Position numbers and translations under genes: made by a program
Shown here: one piece after another, positions 1 to 7,934 of the stretch
Layout: each line of letters begins with the position of its first letter
Position numbering within the stretch: position 1 is the stretch's first letter
The notes under the pieces: model-generated
Databases searched by the model: none
What the model was told of the DNA's origin: nothing
What the model saw: only the letters and a program-made list of their open reading frames with translations
Assembly (NCBI RefSeq): GCF_036173105.1
Contig: NZ_CP108053.1
Location: 434,001 to 498,000 of the forward strand
Origin: Streptomyces sp. NBC_00287
Lineage (GTDB): Bacteria; Actinomycetota; Actinomycetes; Streptomycetales; Streptomycetaceae
Reading direction: 5' to 3'
Length of the DNA: 64,000 bases

Positions 1-1
1 C

Positions 2-322
2 GTCTTCGACGTCCACGACGACGGCACCCTCTCCGGCGGCGACATCTTCGCCGAGTGCAAGATCGGCAACTTCGACAACATCCGCTTCGACGACACCGGC
101 CGGCTCTGGGCCGCGGCCATGGACGGCGGCGTGCACTGCTACGACCCGGACGGCACCCTGCTCGGCCGGCTGCTGATCCCCGACGTCGTCGCCAACATCC
201 GCTTCGGCGGCGCCCGCCGCAACCGTATGTTCATCGCCGCCGACACCGCCCTGTACTCCCTCGTCATGTCGGTCACCGGCACCCCCGCACTGCCGACCGC
301 GCTCCGGAAGGACCAGCCGTGA
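2..322 (+). CDS. SMP-30/gluconolactonase family protein, C-terminal part (5' end outside the window)
   Basis: The frame is open from the first bases of the window, so the N-terminus is missing. About 106 residues are visible. They carry the repeating beta-propeller pattern of SMP-30/gluconolactonase-like proteins (FDNIRFDDTGRLWAAAMDGGVHCYDPDG, split by short turns, then VVANIRFGGARRNRMFIAA). This family usually hydrolyses sugar lactones or related esters with a bound divalent metal; the substrate cannot be told from this fragment. The stop codon overlaps the next gene's GTG start by four bases (GTGA), so the two are probably translated together with nadE. The family call is fairly good; the exact function is unknown. 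Confidence 0.75.
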   Translation, partial: VFDVHDDGTLSGGDIFAECKIGNFDNIRFDDTGRLWAAAMDGGVHCYDPDGTLLGRLLIPDVVANIRFGGARRNRMFIAADTALYSLVMSVTGTPALPTALRKDQP

Positions 323-1131
323 CCGTGCAGCAGGACATAGCCCGGGACCTCCAGGTGACCGCGTCCTTCGACGTGACGCGGGAGATCGAGCGCCGAGTGG
401 CCTTCCTCGCCGACCGGTTGACGTCCACGGGCCTGCGCTCGCTGGTGCTCGGCATCAGCGGCGGCGTGGACTCCCTGACGGCGGGGCGGCTGTGTCAGCT
501 CGCGGTGGAGCGGGTGCGTGCGTCCGGCCGGGAGGCGACGTTCTTCGCGATGCGACTGCCGTACGGCGTCCAGGCCGACGAGAAGGACGCGCGGCTGGCG
601 TTGGAGTTCATCCGCCCCGACCAGGTGCTGACCGTCGATGTGCGGCCCGCGAGCGACGCCGCCCTGGAGGCGCTGCTGGTCGGCGGCACCGTCTTCGCCG
701 ACGCGCACAGCCAGGACTTCGCCCTGGGCAACATCAAGGCCCGCCAGCGCATGATCGCCCAGTACGCGGTGGCCGGCGCACACGGCGGCCTGGTCGTCGG
801 CACCGACCATGCCGCCGAGGCGGTCTCCGGGTTCTTCACCAAGTTCGGCGACGGCGCGGCGGACGTGGTCCCGCTGACCGGTCTCACCAAACGGCGGGTA
901 CGGGCCGTGGCGGAGGCCCTCGGCGCACCCTCCGAACTGGTCTGGAAGACCCCGACGGCGGACCTGGAGTCCCTCGCCCCGGGCCGGCCGGACGAGGAGG
1001 CCCTCGGTGTCGCCTACGACGACATCGACGACCTCCTCGAAGGCAAGCCGGTCGACGAGGCGGCCCTGGCCACCATCGTCCACCGCTACCGGCTCACCGA
1101 ACACAAGCGGCAACTGCCGATCGCGCCCTGA
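319..1131 (+). CDS. nadE: Ammonia-dependent NAD+ synthetase
   Basis: The 270-residue product matches the usual length of short, NH3-dependent NadE. It amidates deamido-NAD+ to NAD+ with ATP, the last step of NAD biosynthesis in the cytoplasm. The N-type ATP pyrophosphatase loop SGGVDS lies at residues 47-52. Further family blocks are GNIKARQRM, VVGTDHAAEAVSGFFTKFGDG and the C-terminal KTPTADLE region. No glutaminase domain is present, so ammonia must be free or supplied by another protein. The GTG start at 319 is chosen because it overlaps the upstream stop and gives the family N-terminus (MTVQQDIARDL). The stop abuts the stop of the convergent transporter gene within the palindrome TGATCA. 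Confidence 0.95.
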   Translation: MTVQQDIARDLQVTASFDVTREIERRVAFLADRLTSTGLRSLVLGISGGVDSLTAGRLCQLAVERVRASGREATFFAMRLPYGVQADEKDARLALEFIRPDQVLTVDVRPASDAALEALLVGGTVFADAHSQDFALGNIKARQRMIAQYAVAGAHGGLVVGTDHAAEAVSGFFTKFGDGAADVVPLTGLTKRRVRAVAEALGAPSELVWKTPTADLESLAPGRPDEEALGVAYDDIDDLLEGKPVDEAALATIVHRYRLTEHKRQLPIAP

Positions 1132-2073
1132 TCAGGCAGGCAGCGTCAGCAGGACCAGTCCCATCCCGAGGATGACCAACCCGCCCCAGGACGCCACCGG
1201 AAGCCGCTCACCGAGAACGGCGACGCCAAGGACCGCCGCCACCGCGGGCTCGCCCAGGGTCAGCGACGTGGCCACCGACGCGGAGGTGCGGCGCAGTCCG
1301 TACCCGAACATGCGGTACGCCAAGTAGACGGTGAACAAGGCGAGATACCCGGCCACCGCCGCACCCCGGGCGGTGGCGAGCCAGTGCATGTCGACGGAGA
1401 GCAGGAGCGGCAGCACGAGCAGTCCGGCGGCGCCGAACAGCACGCCCATCACCGCGTCCGAGGAGTGTCCTCGGCCGATGAGCCGGCCGCCGATCAGCGC
1501 GTAGACGGCGTACGACAGTCCGGCCGCCAAGGCGAGCAGGACACCCGTGGCATCGATCGGCGTGGAGTGTCCGGTGAGCCCGGGGCCCATCACCAGGAGG
1601 GTGCAGCCCAGGACGGTGGCCGCGGTGGCGCCGGTCCAGCGTGCGGTCGGCCGGGCCTGTCCGGTGATCCAGGCGAGCAGCCCGGCGAGGACCGGGGCAC
1701 TGCCCAGCGCGATCACCGTGGCGACGGCCACACCGGTGCGCGCCACCGCCGGATAGAAGGTCACCGGGTACCCGGCCACCGCCAGCGCGCCGAGGACCAG
1801 CAGCCACCGCTCACGGCGCGTGCAGGCGGCCGGCAGCGAGCGGGCGTTGCGGGAGGTGAGGAACAGCAGGATGCCGCCGAGGGTGAGCCCGGCGCAGCCG
1901 ATGGCGGCCGCCGGGGCACCGGCCGGCGCCAGGGAGCTCGCGGTTCCGGTCGTGCCCCACAGCACGGCCGAGGTCAGGATGGGCGCGGGCCCGCCGAGGA
2001 AACCGGAACGGGAGGCGCGCTGGCCTTGGGCGGCCGGGCGCGCAGAAGTCAGGGGAGAAGTACGGTTCGGCAC
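1132..2073 (-). CDS. EamA-family (DMT) transporter
   Basis: This is a hydrophobic protein of about 313 residues with ten predicted membrane segments in two EamA repeats, each about 130 residues. The first runs from PAPILTSAVLWG, and the second from DATGVLLALAAGLSYAVYAL. Drug/metabolite transporters of this fold export amino acids, metabolites or drugs across the inner membrane; the substrate is not visible in sequence. The GTG start at 2073 is preferred over an upstream in-frame ATG (2133) because a GGAAG ribosome site sits about ten bases upstream of it. The gene converges with nadE with no gap. It is divergent, across about 218 bp, from an AraC regulator that could control it; this is inference. 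Confidence 0.85.
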   Translation of the reverse strand: MPNRTSPLTSARPAAQGQRASRSGFLGGPAPILTSAVLWGTTGTASSLAPAGAPAAAIGCAGLTLGGILLFLTSRNARSLPAACTRRERWLLVLGALAVAGYPVTFYPAVARTGVAVATVIALGSAPVLAGLLAWITGQARPTARWTGATAATVLGCTLLVMGPGLTGHSTPIDATGVLLALAAGLSYAVYALIGGRLIGRGHSSDAVMGVLFGAAGLLVLPLLLSVDMHWLATARGAAVAGYLALFTVYLAYRMFGYGLRRTSASVATSLTLGEPAVAAVLGVAVLGERLPVASWGGLVILGMGLVLLTLPA

Positions 2074-2291
2074 TGTCGTGGTCTTCCGTCGTCGAATGCG
2101 TCTGGGACTCGATTCGAAACGGGCGCACGACACGAACCCCTGACCGCCCTGAGGGCCGGTCGGGGCCGGAGATCAAAAAGCCGTCGCTGTCTGCGCCCGT
2201 CAGGCGCAGAGCGGCGGAAGAACGACGTGCCAGTAGGTGTTCACCCGGCGATCATATACGACCGGATGACAAGCACCCGCGCTCATGCACA

Positions 2292-3284
2292 ATGGCCTCC
2301 GGAGACAGCTCTGTTGGGGGCTTCGTGCTGCTGCTGGATCTTGCGACCGTGCCGCCTCGTGACCGGCCGGAGGCGTTTCGCCACGCGTTGACGGACTCAC
2401 TGGTCCCCAATGACGTCTTCCACGAGGAGCCCGAGACGGGCATGCACGCCCGCCTGGAACTGTGGCGGGTGGGCGGCCTCGACATGATCGCCACCCGCAA
2501 TTCGGGCTTCGAGGTACGGCGCACGCAGCGGCATGTGCACCACCACCGCAGTCGTCCCGTGGTGTCCGTCTCGCTCCAACCCGAGGGCGTGCACCGCGCC
2601 GAGGTCGCGGGGCGGCGACGGCTCCTGGGCCCCGACGACATCTGCGTCTTCCACGAGCTGTCGGTCCGCAACTACGGCTGGTCCGGCGACGGGGCCTCGC
2701 AGTCGATGATGTTCGACATGCACCGGCTCGGCGTACCCGTCGACACCGTCGTACGGGCCTCGCTGCAACTGCGCGCCAGCCCGATGCACGATCTCGTCCT
2801 GAACCATCTGCGAGCGGTGTTCCGCGACCCGGGCCGTCTGGAGGGCGACCCCGGCGCCGAGGCCCTCGCCAACGCCACCACCGAGCTCGTCCGAGCCCTG
2901 CTGCTCTCCGCCGCGCACACCGAGGACAGCGAGCCGGTCCGCTCGGTCATGGACGACACCCTCCTCACCCGGGTCATGGCCTACGCCCGCCGCCACCTCG
3001 CGGACCGCGCCCTGACGCCCGAGCGGATCGCGGCCGAGCACGCCGTCTCGGTGCGCAGGCTCTACCTGCTGCTCAGCGAGGCCGGCATCAGCCTGGAGCA
3101 GTGGCTGATCACCGAACGGCTCGCCAAGGCACGGCAGATGCTGGCCTCGGCTCGCTACGACCGGCTCACCGTCGCCGCGGTGGCCGCGCGCTGCGGGTTC
3201 AGCAGCCCGAGCCATTTCAGCCGCCGCTTCCAGGCGGCGTACGGGGTGACGCCGAGCGAGTGGCGGCGGCACCACAGCGCCTGA
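2292..3284 (+). CDS. AraC-family transcriptional regulator
   Basis: The product has 330 residues. The N-terminal two thirds resembles the AraC-binding-like domain (VSLQPEGVHRAEVAGRR, then DDICVFHELSVRNYGWSG). The C-terminal 100 residues hold the double helix-turn-helix of the AraC/XylS family, ending in the signature VAAVAARCGFSSPSHFSRRF and the PSEWRR tail. It probably binds DNA as a dimer and responds to a small effector, which cannot be named. The gene is divergent from the EamA transporter and lies just left of an IS110 insertion. It resembles in layout the two AraC genes at 5914 and 6796, so its target might be the nearby hydrolase. An alternative start is a GTG eleven codons in. Confidence 0.88.
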   Translation: MASGDSSVGGFVLLLDLATVPPRDRPEAFRHALTDSLVPNDVFHEEPETGMHARLELWRVGGLDMIATRNSGFEVRRTQRHVHHHRSRPVVSVSLQPEGVHRAEVAGRRRLLGPDDICVFHELSVRNYGWSGDGASQSMMFDMHRLGVPVDTVVRASLQLRASPMHDLVLNHLRAVFRDPGRLEGDPGAEALANATTELVRALLLSAAHTEDSEPVRSVMDDTLLTRVMAYARRHLADRALTPERIAAEHAVSVRRLYLLLSEAGISLEQWLITERLAKARQMLASARYDRLTVAAVAARCGFSSPSHFSRRFQAAYGVTPSEWRRHHSA

Positions 3285-3296
3285 CTCAGGCGGCTC

Positions 3297-3519
3297 TACC
3301 TTCTTGATCGGGTTGATCGAGCCATTCGTAGGGTTGGGTCACCCAGGGGTGCTGGGTGTGGCTATCAGGCGGCTGCCGTCTCGTGGCTGAGCACGCTTCG
3401 CCGCCCGGCACCCCACGACGACTCGGCCGCCGATTAGGAAATGCGAACATGTCGCTGAGTAGAGCAATGCCGGCGAGGTCGTCCGTGGTACGAACGGAAC
3501 GAACGAGCACGCCAGGAGC
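3297..3519 (+). ncRNA. Candidate IS110 bridge RNA region in the left non-coding end
   Basis: IS110-group elements encode a structured bridge RNA in the non-coding segment 5' of the transposase gene; its loops pair with donor and target DNA. Here the segment is about 220 bp, the right size. It shows several short stems, for example CACCCA (3340-3345) with TGGGTG (3353-3358), and GGCGGC (3368-3373) with a GCCGCC about 30 bases further on. I see no coding potential. The assignment rests on family knowledge and position; loop sequences and RNA ends were not determined. Confidence 0.35.
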
Positions 3520-3522
3520 ATG

Positions 3523-4719
3523 ATGAGCCGGATATGGGCGGGGATCGACAGCGGGAAGGGCCACCATCACGGGCTCGCGCTGGACACGGAGGGCAAGACG
3601 CTGCTGTCGCGGCGGGTCGCCAACGACGAGCCCGAGCTGCTGAAGCTGATCGGCGACGTCCTGGACCTGGCCGACGGCCGTGAGGTCACCTGGGCCATCG
3701 ACATGACCGGCGGCGAGCCCGCGCTGTTCCTGGCCCTGCTGGTCAATCACGGCCAGGAGGTCCTCTACATTCCCGGCCGCCTGGTCAACCGGGCCTCGGA
3801 CGGCTACCGAGGCGAGGGCAAGACCGACGCCCGCGACGCCTACGTCATCGCAGACCAGGCCAGAATGCGCCGCGATCTGCGGCCCATACGCCCCGGCGAC
3901 GAAGCAGCCATCGAGCTGAAGCTGCTGACCGGACGCCGGTCCGACCTGGTCGAGGACCGCACCCGCTCGGTCAACCGCCTGCGTTCCACTCTGATGAGCA
4001 TGTTCCCGGCCCTGGAACGGGCCCTGGACGTCACCAACACCGGCCCGCTCCGCCTGCTGACCGGCTACCAGACCCCGGCCGCGATCCGCCGAACCGGCGT
4101 CGCCCGGCTGACGAAGTGGCTGGCCAACCGCAAGGTCCGTAACGCAAGAAGCCTGGCCGAGACGGTGGTTGAGGCCGCCGAGCGCCAGCACACCGCGATC
4201 CCCGGGGAGAAGACCATCGCGAAGCTGGTCCACACCCTGGCCGAGGAGGTGATGGCCCTCAACGAGCAGATCTCCGAGATGGACAAGCTCATTGAGGGCC
4301 GGTTTCGCGAGCACGAGCTCGCCGACATCGTCCTGAGCGTCCCGGGCATCGGCCCCGTGCTGGGCGCCGAGTTCCTGGCTGCCGTCGGCGGCGGCCTGGA
4401 CGAGTTCGACTCCCCGGACGCCCTGGCGGCCTTCGCCGGCGTCGCCCCCGCACCACGCGACTCGGGCAAGGTCAGCGGCAACCTCCACCGGCCGGTCACC
4501 TACCACCGCAGGTTGCAGCGGGTCTTCTATACCTCCGCGCTGGTCAGCGTCCGATGCGACCCGAACTCGCGGAAGTTCTACGACCGCAAACGCGCTGAGG
4601 GGAAGAAGCACGTCCAAGCCGTGCTCGCCCTGGCCCGCCGACGCGTCAACGTCCTGTGGGCCCTGATCCGCGACGGACGGCGCTACCAAGTCACACCTCC
4701 AGTGACTACAGCCGCTTGA
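3523..4719 (+). CDS. IS110-family transposase (DEDD recombinase)
   Basis: The product has 398 residues, a normal length for the family. The N-terminal RuvC-like DEDD domain shows the acidic residues at D9 (WAGIDSGK), around D60-E65 (IDMTGGE), and D102/D105 (GKTDARDAYV). The C-terminal Transposase_20 domain contains the VPGIGPVLGAEFLAAVG helix-hairpin-helix and the FAGVAPAPRDSGKVSG segment. The latter carries the conserved serine near residue 310. The second of two adjacent ATGs is preferred because AGGAG lies four bases upstream of it. The reading frame is complete and shows no frameshift, so the copy may be active. Together with the upstream bridge RNA it would catalyse excision and RNA-guided insertion. 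Confidence 0.93.
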   Translation: MSRIWAGIDSGKGHHHGLALDTEGKTLLSRRVANDEPELLKLIGDVLDLADGREVTWAIDMTGGEPALFLALLVNHGQEVLYIPGRLVNRASDGYRGEGKTDARDAYVIADQARMRRDLRPIRPGDEAAIELKLLTGRRSDLVEDRTRSVNRLRSTLMSMFPALERALDVTNTGPLRLLTGYQTPAAIRRTGVARLTKWLANRKVRNARSLAETVVEAAERQHTAIPGEKTIAKLVHTLAEEVMALNEQISEMDKLIEGRFREHELADIVLSVPGIGPVLGAEFLAAVGGGLDEFDSPDALAAFAGVAPAPRDSGKVSGNLHRPVTYHRRLQRVFYTSALVSVRCDPNSRKFYDRKRAEGKKHVQAVLALARRRVNVLWALIRDGRRYQVTPPVTTAA

Positions 4720-4727
4720 CAACAGCA

Positions 4728-5684
4728 TTAGGAAGCGTGCAGGGCGGCGTGCAGCGTGTCGGTCAGCTGGATGCGGGCCGCCCGGGACGCGTAGGTGTCG
4801 CGCAGCAGGTCGAACAGTACGAAGGCGTGGATCGTGCCGTGGTACCGGACCGACACGACCGGGACGTCCGCCGCGCGCAGTCGTGCCGCGTACGCCTCGC
4901 CCTCGTCGCGCAGCACATCGGCCTCGGCGGTGAGGACGAGCGCGGGCGGCAGGTCGCACAGCCGGTCGAGGGGCGCGCGCAGCGGTGAGACGGTGTCGTG
5001 TGTCCGGGTCTGCGGGTCCGGCGCGTACTGCCGCCAGTAGCCGGACATGGCCGCGCCGCTCAGGAAGTACCCGCTGGCGAACTGGCGGTGGGACGGCGTG
5101 TCCATCGCCGCGTCGGTGACCGGACAGACCAGCACCTGGTGGCGGAAGTCAGGACCGCCGCGCTCGCGGGCCACCAGAGTGAGCGCCGCCGCCTGGTGAC
5201 CGCCCGCGCTGGCGCCCACGACCGCCATCCTGGTGCCGTCCAGCCGCCACTCCCCGCCGTGGCGGGCGATCCAGCGGGCGACGGCGTAGGCCCGCTCGAC
5301 GGCCCCCGGGTGGCGCGCGTCCTCCGGCAGGTCGTACTCGGGCAGGACCACGGCGGCGTCCGCGCCGAGGACCAGGTCGGCCAGGAGTCGCGGGTGCGCA
5401 CAGGCGTCGGTCAACATCCAGCCGAGGCCGTGCAGATAGAGCACCACCGGCAGGTCTTCGCCGCTGCCCGCCGGGCGCAGGATCCGCACCCGGATACGCC
5501 GGCCGCCGTCGCCGCCCGGCAGCGCCAGCCACTCCTCCTCGATGTCGGACTCGTCACTGCCGTCGCCGTTCCACAGCGCGGCCATGTGCGCGCGGGAGTC
5601 GGGCCAGGGGTGCTGCTGGAGGAAGTCCCGCGCCGGCCGTTCCAGGACAGGTTCCCGCTGGGTGGCGCGAACGTCGTCTTCCAC
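4728..5684 (-). CDS. Alpha/beta hydrolase, HSL/acetyl-esterase family (paralogue A)
   Basis: The product has 318 residues and an alpha/beta hydrolase fold of the hormone-sensitive-lipase group. The oxyanion motif is HGLGW (85-89) instead of the canonical HGGG. The nucleophile elbow is GASAGG with Ser159, and the likely acid and base are Asp256 (AEADVLRDE) and His286 (GTIHAF). It probably hydrolyses short acyl esters; the substrate is unknown. The GTG start at 5684 has AGGAG five bases upstream and gives the same length as paralogue B (7935-8891), with which it aligns without gaps. The gene is divergent from the AraC gene at 5914. Its stop lies within about ten bases of the IS110 right end, but comparison with paralogue B indicates the C-terminus is intact. 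Confidence 0.9.
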   Translation of the reverse strand: MEDDVRATQREPVLERPARDFLQQHPWPDSRAHMAALWNGDGSDESDIEEEWLALPGGDGGRRIRVRILRPAGSGEDLPVVLYLHGLGWMLTDACAHPRLLADLVLGADAAVVLPEYDLPEDARHPGAVERAYAVARWIARHGGEWRLDGTRMAVVGASAGGHQAAALTLVARERGGPDFRHQVLVCPVTDAAMDTPSHRQFASGYFLSGAAMSGYWRQYAPDPQTRTHDTVSPLRAPLDRLCDLPPALVLTAEADVLRDEGEAYAARLRAADVPVVSVRYHGTIHAFVLFDLLRDTYASRAARIQLTDTLHAALHAS

Positions 5685-5913
5685 CGGAGCTCCTGGGCGT
5701 GGGGGGCGGTCAGGGGCCGTGCAAGGGAAGCGGCTCCTTCGACTCGGGCACCAAACTAGGCGTACCTGATGGGCAGAAGCGCCGGGTCCCCGCATGGATC
5801 CGTGCCGCTGAGTGCACACCTTCGGTGCTCGCACGCGGGGACGTGCAGTCATGTGACCTAATGCCTGCGTACGTGGCCGCCGCAGACCCCTGCACGGGCT
5901 GAAAGGAGCCCAG

Positions 5914-6753
5914 GTGAGCGAACTGTCCGCGACGGACGACCCCGTCGAAGGGTTCGTGACACTGCATCACTTCGGATACGTCCGCATGACCACCTGCGCG
6001 GCCGGGCCACTGCGCTTCGGGCGAGGCCACGCAGCCGACGACGCGGTGGCCCTGCTCCTCCCGCGCGAGGGGAGCGTCCACCTGTCCCAGGACGGACGCA
6101 CCGTGTCCGTGGAGAGCGAGCAGGTGGCGCTGGTCGACCTGCGCCGGGACTTCTCCGTCGAGGTGCAGGGCCGCATCCTCGACTTCCGACTGCCCAGCCA
6201 CGCGCTGCACGTCCCGGCGGCCTCGCTACGGTCCGCGACCGCCCGCGTCCCCACCTCATCAACAGCCCCCTTGACGCTCGTACTCCGACACCTGGAAGAG
6301 TCGGCCTCCCACCTGCCCGCCCAGGTCGGTGAACGGCTCGGAGGCATGGTCACCGACCTGGTGGCGGGGCTGGTCCACGAGCTCGCCGAGGAAGCGGACG
6401 GACTCCCGCAGCCGGGCCGGCGGCACCTGGTCCTTGCGGTACGGCAGTACATCGAGCGGCATCTGGACGATCCGGAGCTGTCCGCGGAGCGCATCGCGCG
6501 GGCGCATCTGATCTCGGTGCGGTATCTGCACCGGCTGTTCGAGGGCGAGGGGATCACCGTGGGGCGGCTGATCCAGCGGCTGCGGGTCGAGCATTGCGCC
6601 CGGGAGCTGGCGCGGCGCGGGCGGGTGAGTCCGTCGATCGCGGTGGTGGCGGCCCGTTGGGGCTTTCGCAGCGCGGCGCACTTCAGCCGGGCGTTCAAGG
6701 CGGTGCACGGTTGCTCGCCGCAGCAGTGGCGCCGCGCGGCGGGCACGGGATGA
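5914..6753 (+). CDS. AraC-family regulator (paralogue A)
   Basis: The product has 279 residues. The N-terminal half is an AraC-binding-like domain (DAVALLLPREGSVHLSQ, then EQVALVDLRRDF). The C-terminal domain is a typical AraC HTH pair: SAERIARAHLISVRYLHRLF, then VAARWGFRSAAHFSRAF and PQQWRR. The GTG start has AAAGGAG five bases upstream. It is divergent from hydrolase A across about 230 bp, the usual place for an activator of that gene. A minus-strand box TAGTTT near 5755 could be the hydrolase -10 element. It converges with a second, similar AraC gene (6796), making half of a mirror-image block. Confidence 0.9.
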   Translation: MSELSATDDPVEGFVTLHHFGYVRMTTCAAGPLRFGRGHAADDAVALLLPREGSVHLSQDGRTVSVESEQVALVDLRRDFSVEVQGRILDFRLPSHALHVPAASLRSATARVPTSSTAPLTLVLRHLEESASHLPAQVGERLGGMVTDLVAGLVHELAEEADGLPQPGRRHLVLAVRQYIERHLDDPELSAERIARAHLISVRYLHRLFEGEGITVGRLIQRLRVEHCARELARRGRVSPSIAVVAARWGFRSAAHFSRAFKAVHGCSPQQWRRAAGTG

Positions 6754-6795
6754 CTCCGACCGGCGGCTCCGGCTCGCCGCGCGGCAGGCACGGGG

Positions 6796-7596
6796 TCAGC
6801 CTGACGGGCGGGTCCGGCCGTCGCGCCAGTCGCTCGGCGAGATCCCGTACGCGGCGCGGAAGCTGCGGCTGAAGTGGGTGGCGCTGGCGAAGCCCCAGCG
6901 CCGGGCGACCGCCGACACCGTGATGTCGTTCCGGCCCGCGCGGGCGAGTTCCCGCCGGGCCTCCTCCAGTCGGCGGTGCTGGATCCACCGGCCGATCGTG
7001 CTGTCCTGGCCCTCGAAGAGCTTGTGCAGATAGCGGACCGAGATGTGCTGCGCCGCGGCCACACTGGCGGGCGTCAGCCGCCGGTCCCACAGATGCGCGT
7101 CGACGTGCGCCCGTACCCGGCGCACCAGGGCCTCGCGGTCCTCCCCGTGGTCCTGGGGTCCAGGGTCGGTGTCGACCAGCAGACCCACCAACTCGGCGAC
7201 GCTGCTTGCCAGATGGCGGGCGGCCCGCTCGCTCCGCCCTGCGGCGAGCTCCCGCAGGAGGGCGCCGAGCAGCGGCGCCACGGGGCCGTCGGCGGACGGT
7301 GCCCGGCCGGTCAGGGCCTGTACCTGGCGGTCGGTGAGGGCGAGGGCGCGTCGGGGCAGCCGTACGAGATGGAGGGTGAAGTCCTCGGACTCGTGCAGGA
7401 GGAACGGGCCTGCGCAGACGAAGAGGTCGCCGGGGCGGCAGGGCTCCGCGTTCCCCTCACGGACGAGGGTCGCCCGGCCCTCGCTGTGGAGGCCGAGCAC
7501 GAGGTGGTCGTGGTCGGGGGCGAGGGTCTGTGCCTGTCCCCGCACCGTGGTCACCCTCAGGAAGCCGAGAGTGCGGTCCTGGGCTTTCGGGCTCAT
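6796..7596 (-). CDS. AraC-family regulator (paralogue B)
   Basis: The product has 266 residues with the same layout as the regulator at 5914. An effector domain (DHLVLGLHSEGRATLVREG) is followed by the HTH pair TPASVAAAQHISVRYLHKLF and VARRWGFASATHFSRSF, ending in PSDWRD. The ATG at 7596 is chosen because AGGGAG lies four bases upstream; longer in-frame extensions have no ribosome site. It is divergent from hydrolase B across 338 bp and converges with AraC paralogue A with a 42-bp gap. It most likely controls hydrolase B; this is inference from position. Confidence 0.9.
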   Translation of the reverse strand: MSPKAQDRTLGFLRVTTVRGQAQTLAPDHDHLVLGLHSEGRATLVREGNAEPCRPGDLFVCAGPFLLHESEDFTLHLVRLPRRALALTDRQVQALTGRAPSADGPVAPLLGALLRELAAGRSERAARHLASSVAELVGLLVDTDPGPQDHGEDREALVRRVRAHVDAHLWDRRLTPASVAAAQHISVRYLHKLFEGQDSTIGRWIQHRRLEEARRELARAGRNDITVSAVARRWGFASATHFSRSFRAAYGISPSDWRDGRTRPSG

Positions 7597-7934
7597 ACGA
7601 CTCCCTGATCGACGGCGCTCGTTCCCTTCAGCTTGCGGCTGCTCCGTCGCAGGTGAGAGGGGGTCCAGTCGCTTCTGCGGGCAGGGGCAACAGGCGTGCA
7701 CGGTCAGGCAAGGCAGCGGTTTCGGCTGCGCTCGCTGCCCGCGCAGGCGGCACGCGCCCCCCGTCTCGGTCAGCGCCGGCGAGACGCCCAGCGGTGGCTG
7801 ACCGTCCCCGGTCCATGCACTGTGGGAAGGGTGCCGGTGCACTGAGGGACAACCGCCGCCGTCCTGGCGTCCTTAGCGTGGTGGAGCCCCGCCGGAGAGA
7901 CCGGCATACCCATGCGAGACCCCGGGAGAGTCAC
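7597..7934. promoter_or_regulatory. Divergent intergenic region between AraC B and hydrolase B
   Basis: No gene is supported in these 338 bp. A TTAGCGT box near 7871-7877 resembles a Streptomyces -10 element reading toward the hydrolase and lies about 60 bp upstream of its ATG. The left part holds the GGGAG ribosome site of the AraC gene. I could not identify a clear inverted-repeat operator by eye. Confidence 0.4.

Larger units (their letters stand above)
3285..4727 (+). mobile_element. IS110-family insertion sequence (boundaries approximate)
   Basis: The element consists of an IS110-type transposase gene, about 235 bp of non-coding DNA on its left and only a few bases on its right. It must lie between the AraC stop (3284) and the hydrolase stop (4728-4730), so it is at most about 1.44 kb. 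IS110 elements lack long terminal inverted repeats and target duplications, so exact ends cannot be fixed from one copy. The short motif TCAGGCGGCT occurs at 3287 and again at 3366, and a near-match to it lies in inverted orientation close to the transposase stop. These may mark end or core sequences. The element sits between two convergent genes without disrupting either. Confidence 0.8.

Noticed and set aside
3286..4959. A minus-strand frame opposite the IS110 transposase.
   Set aside because: It is antisense to the transposase and unlike any known protein.
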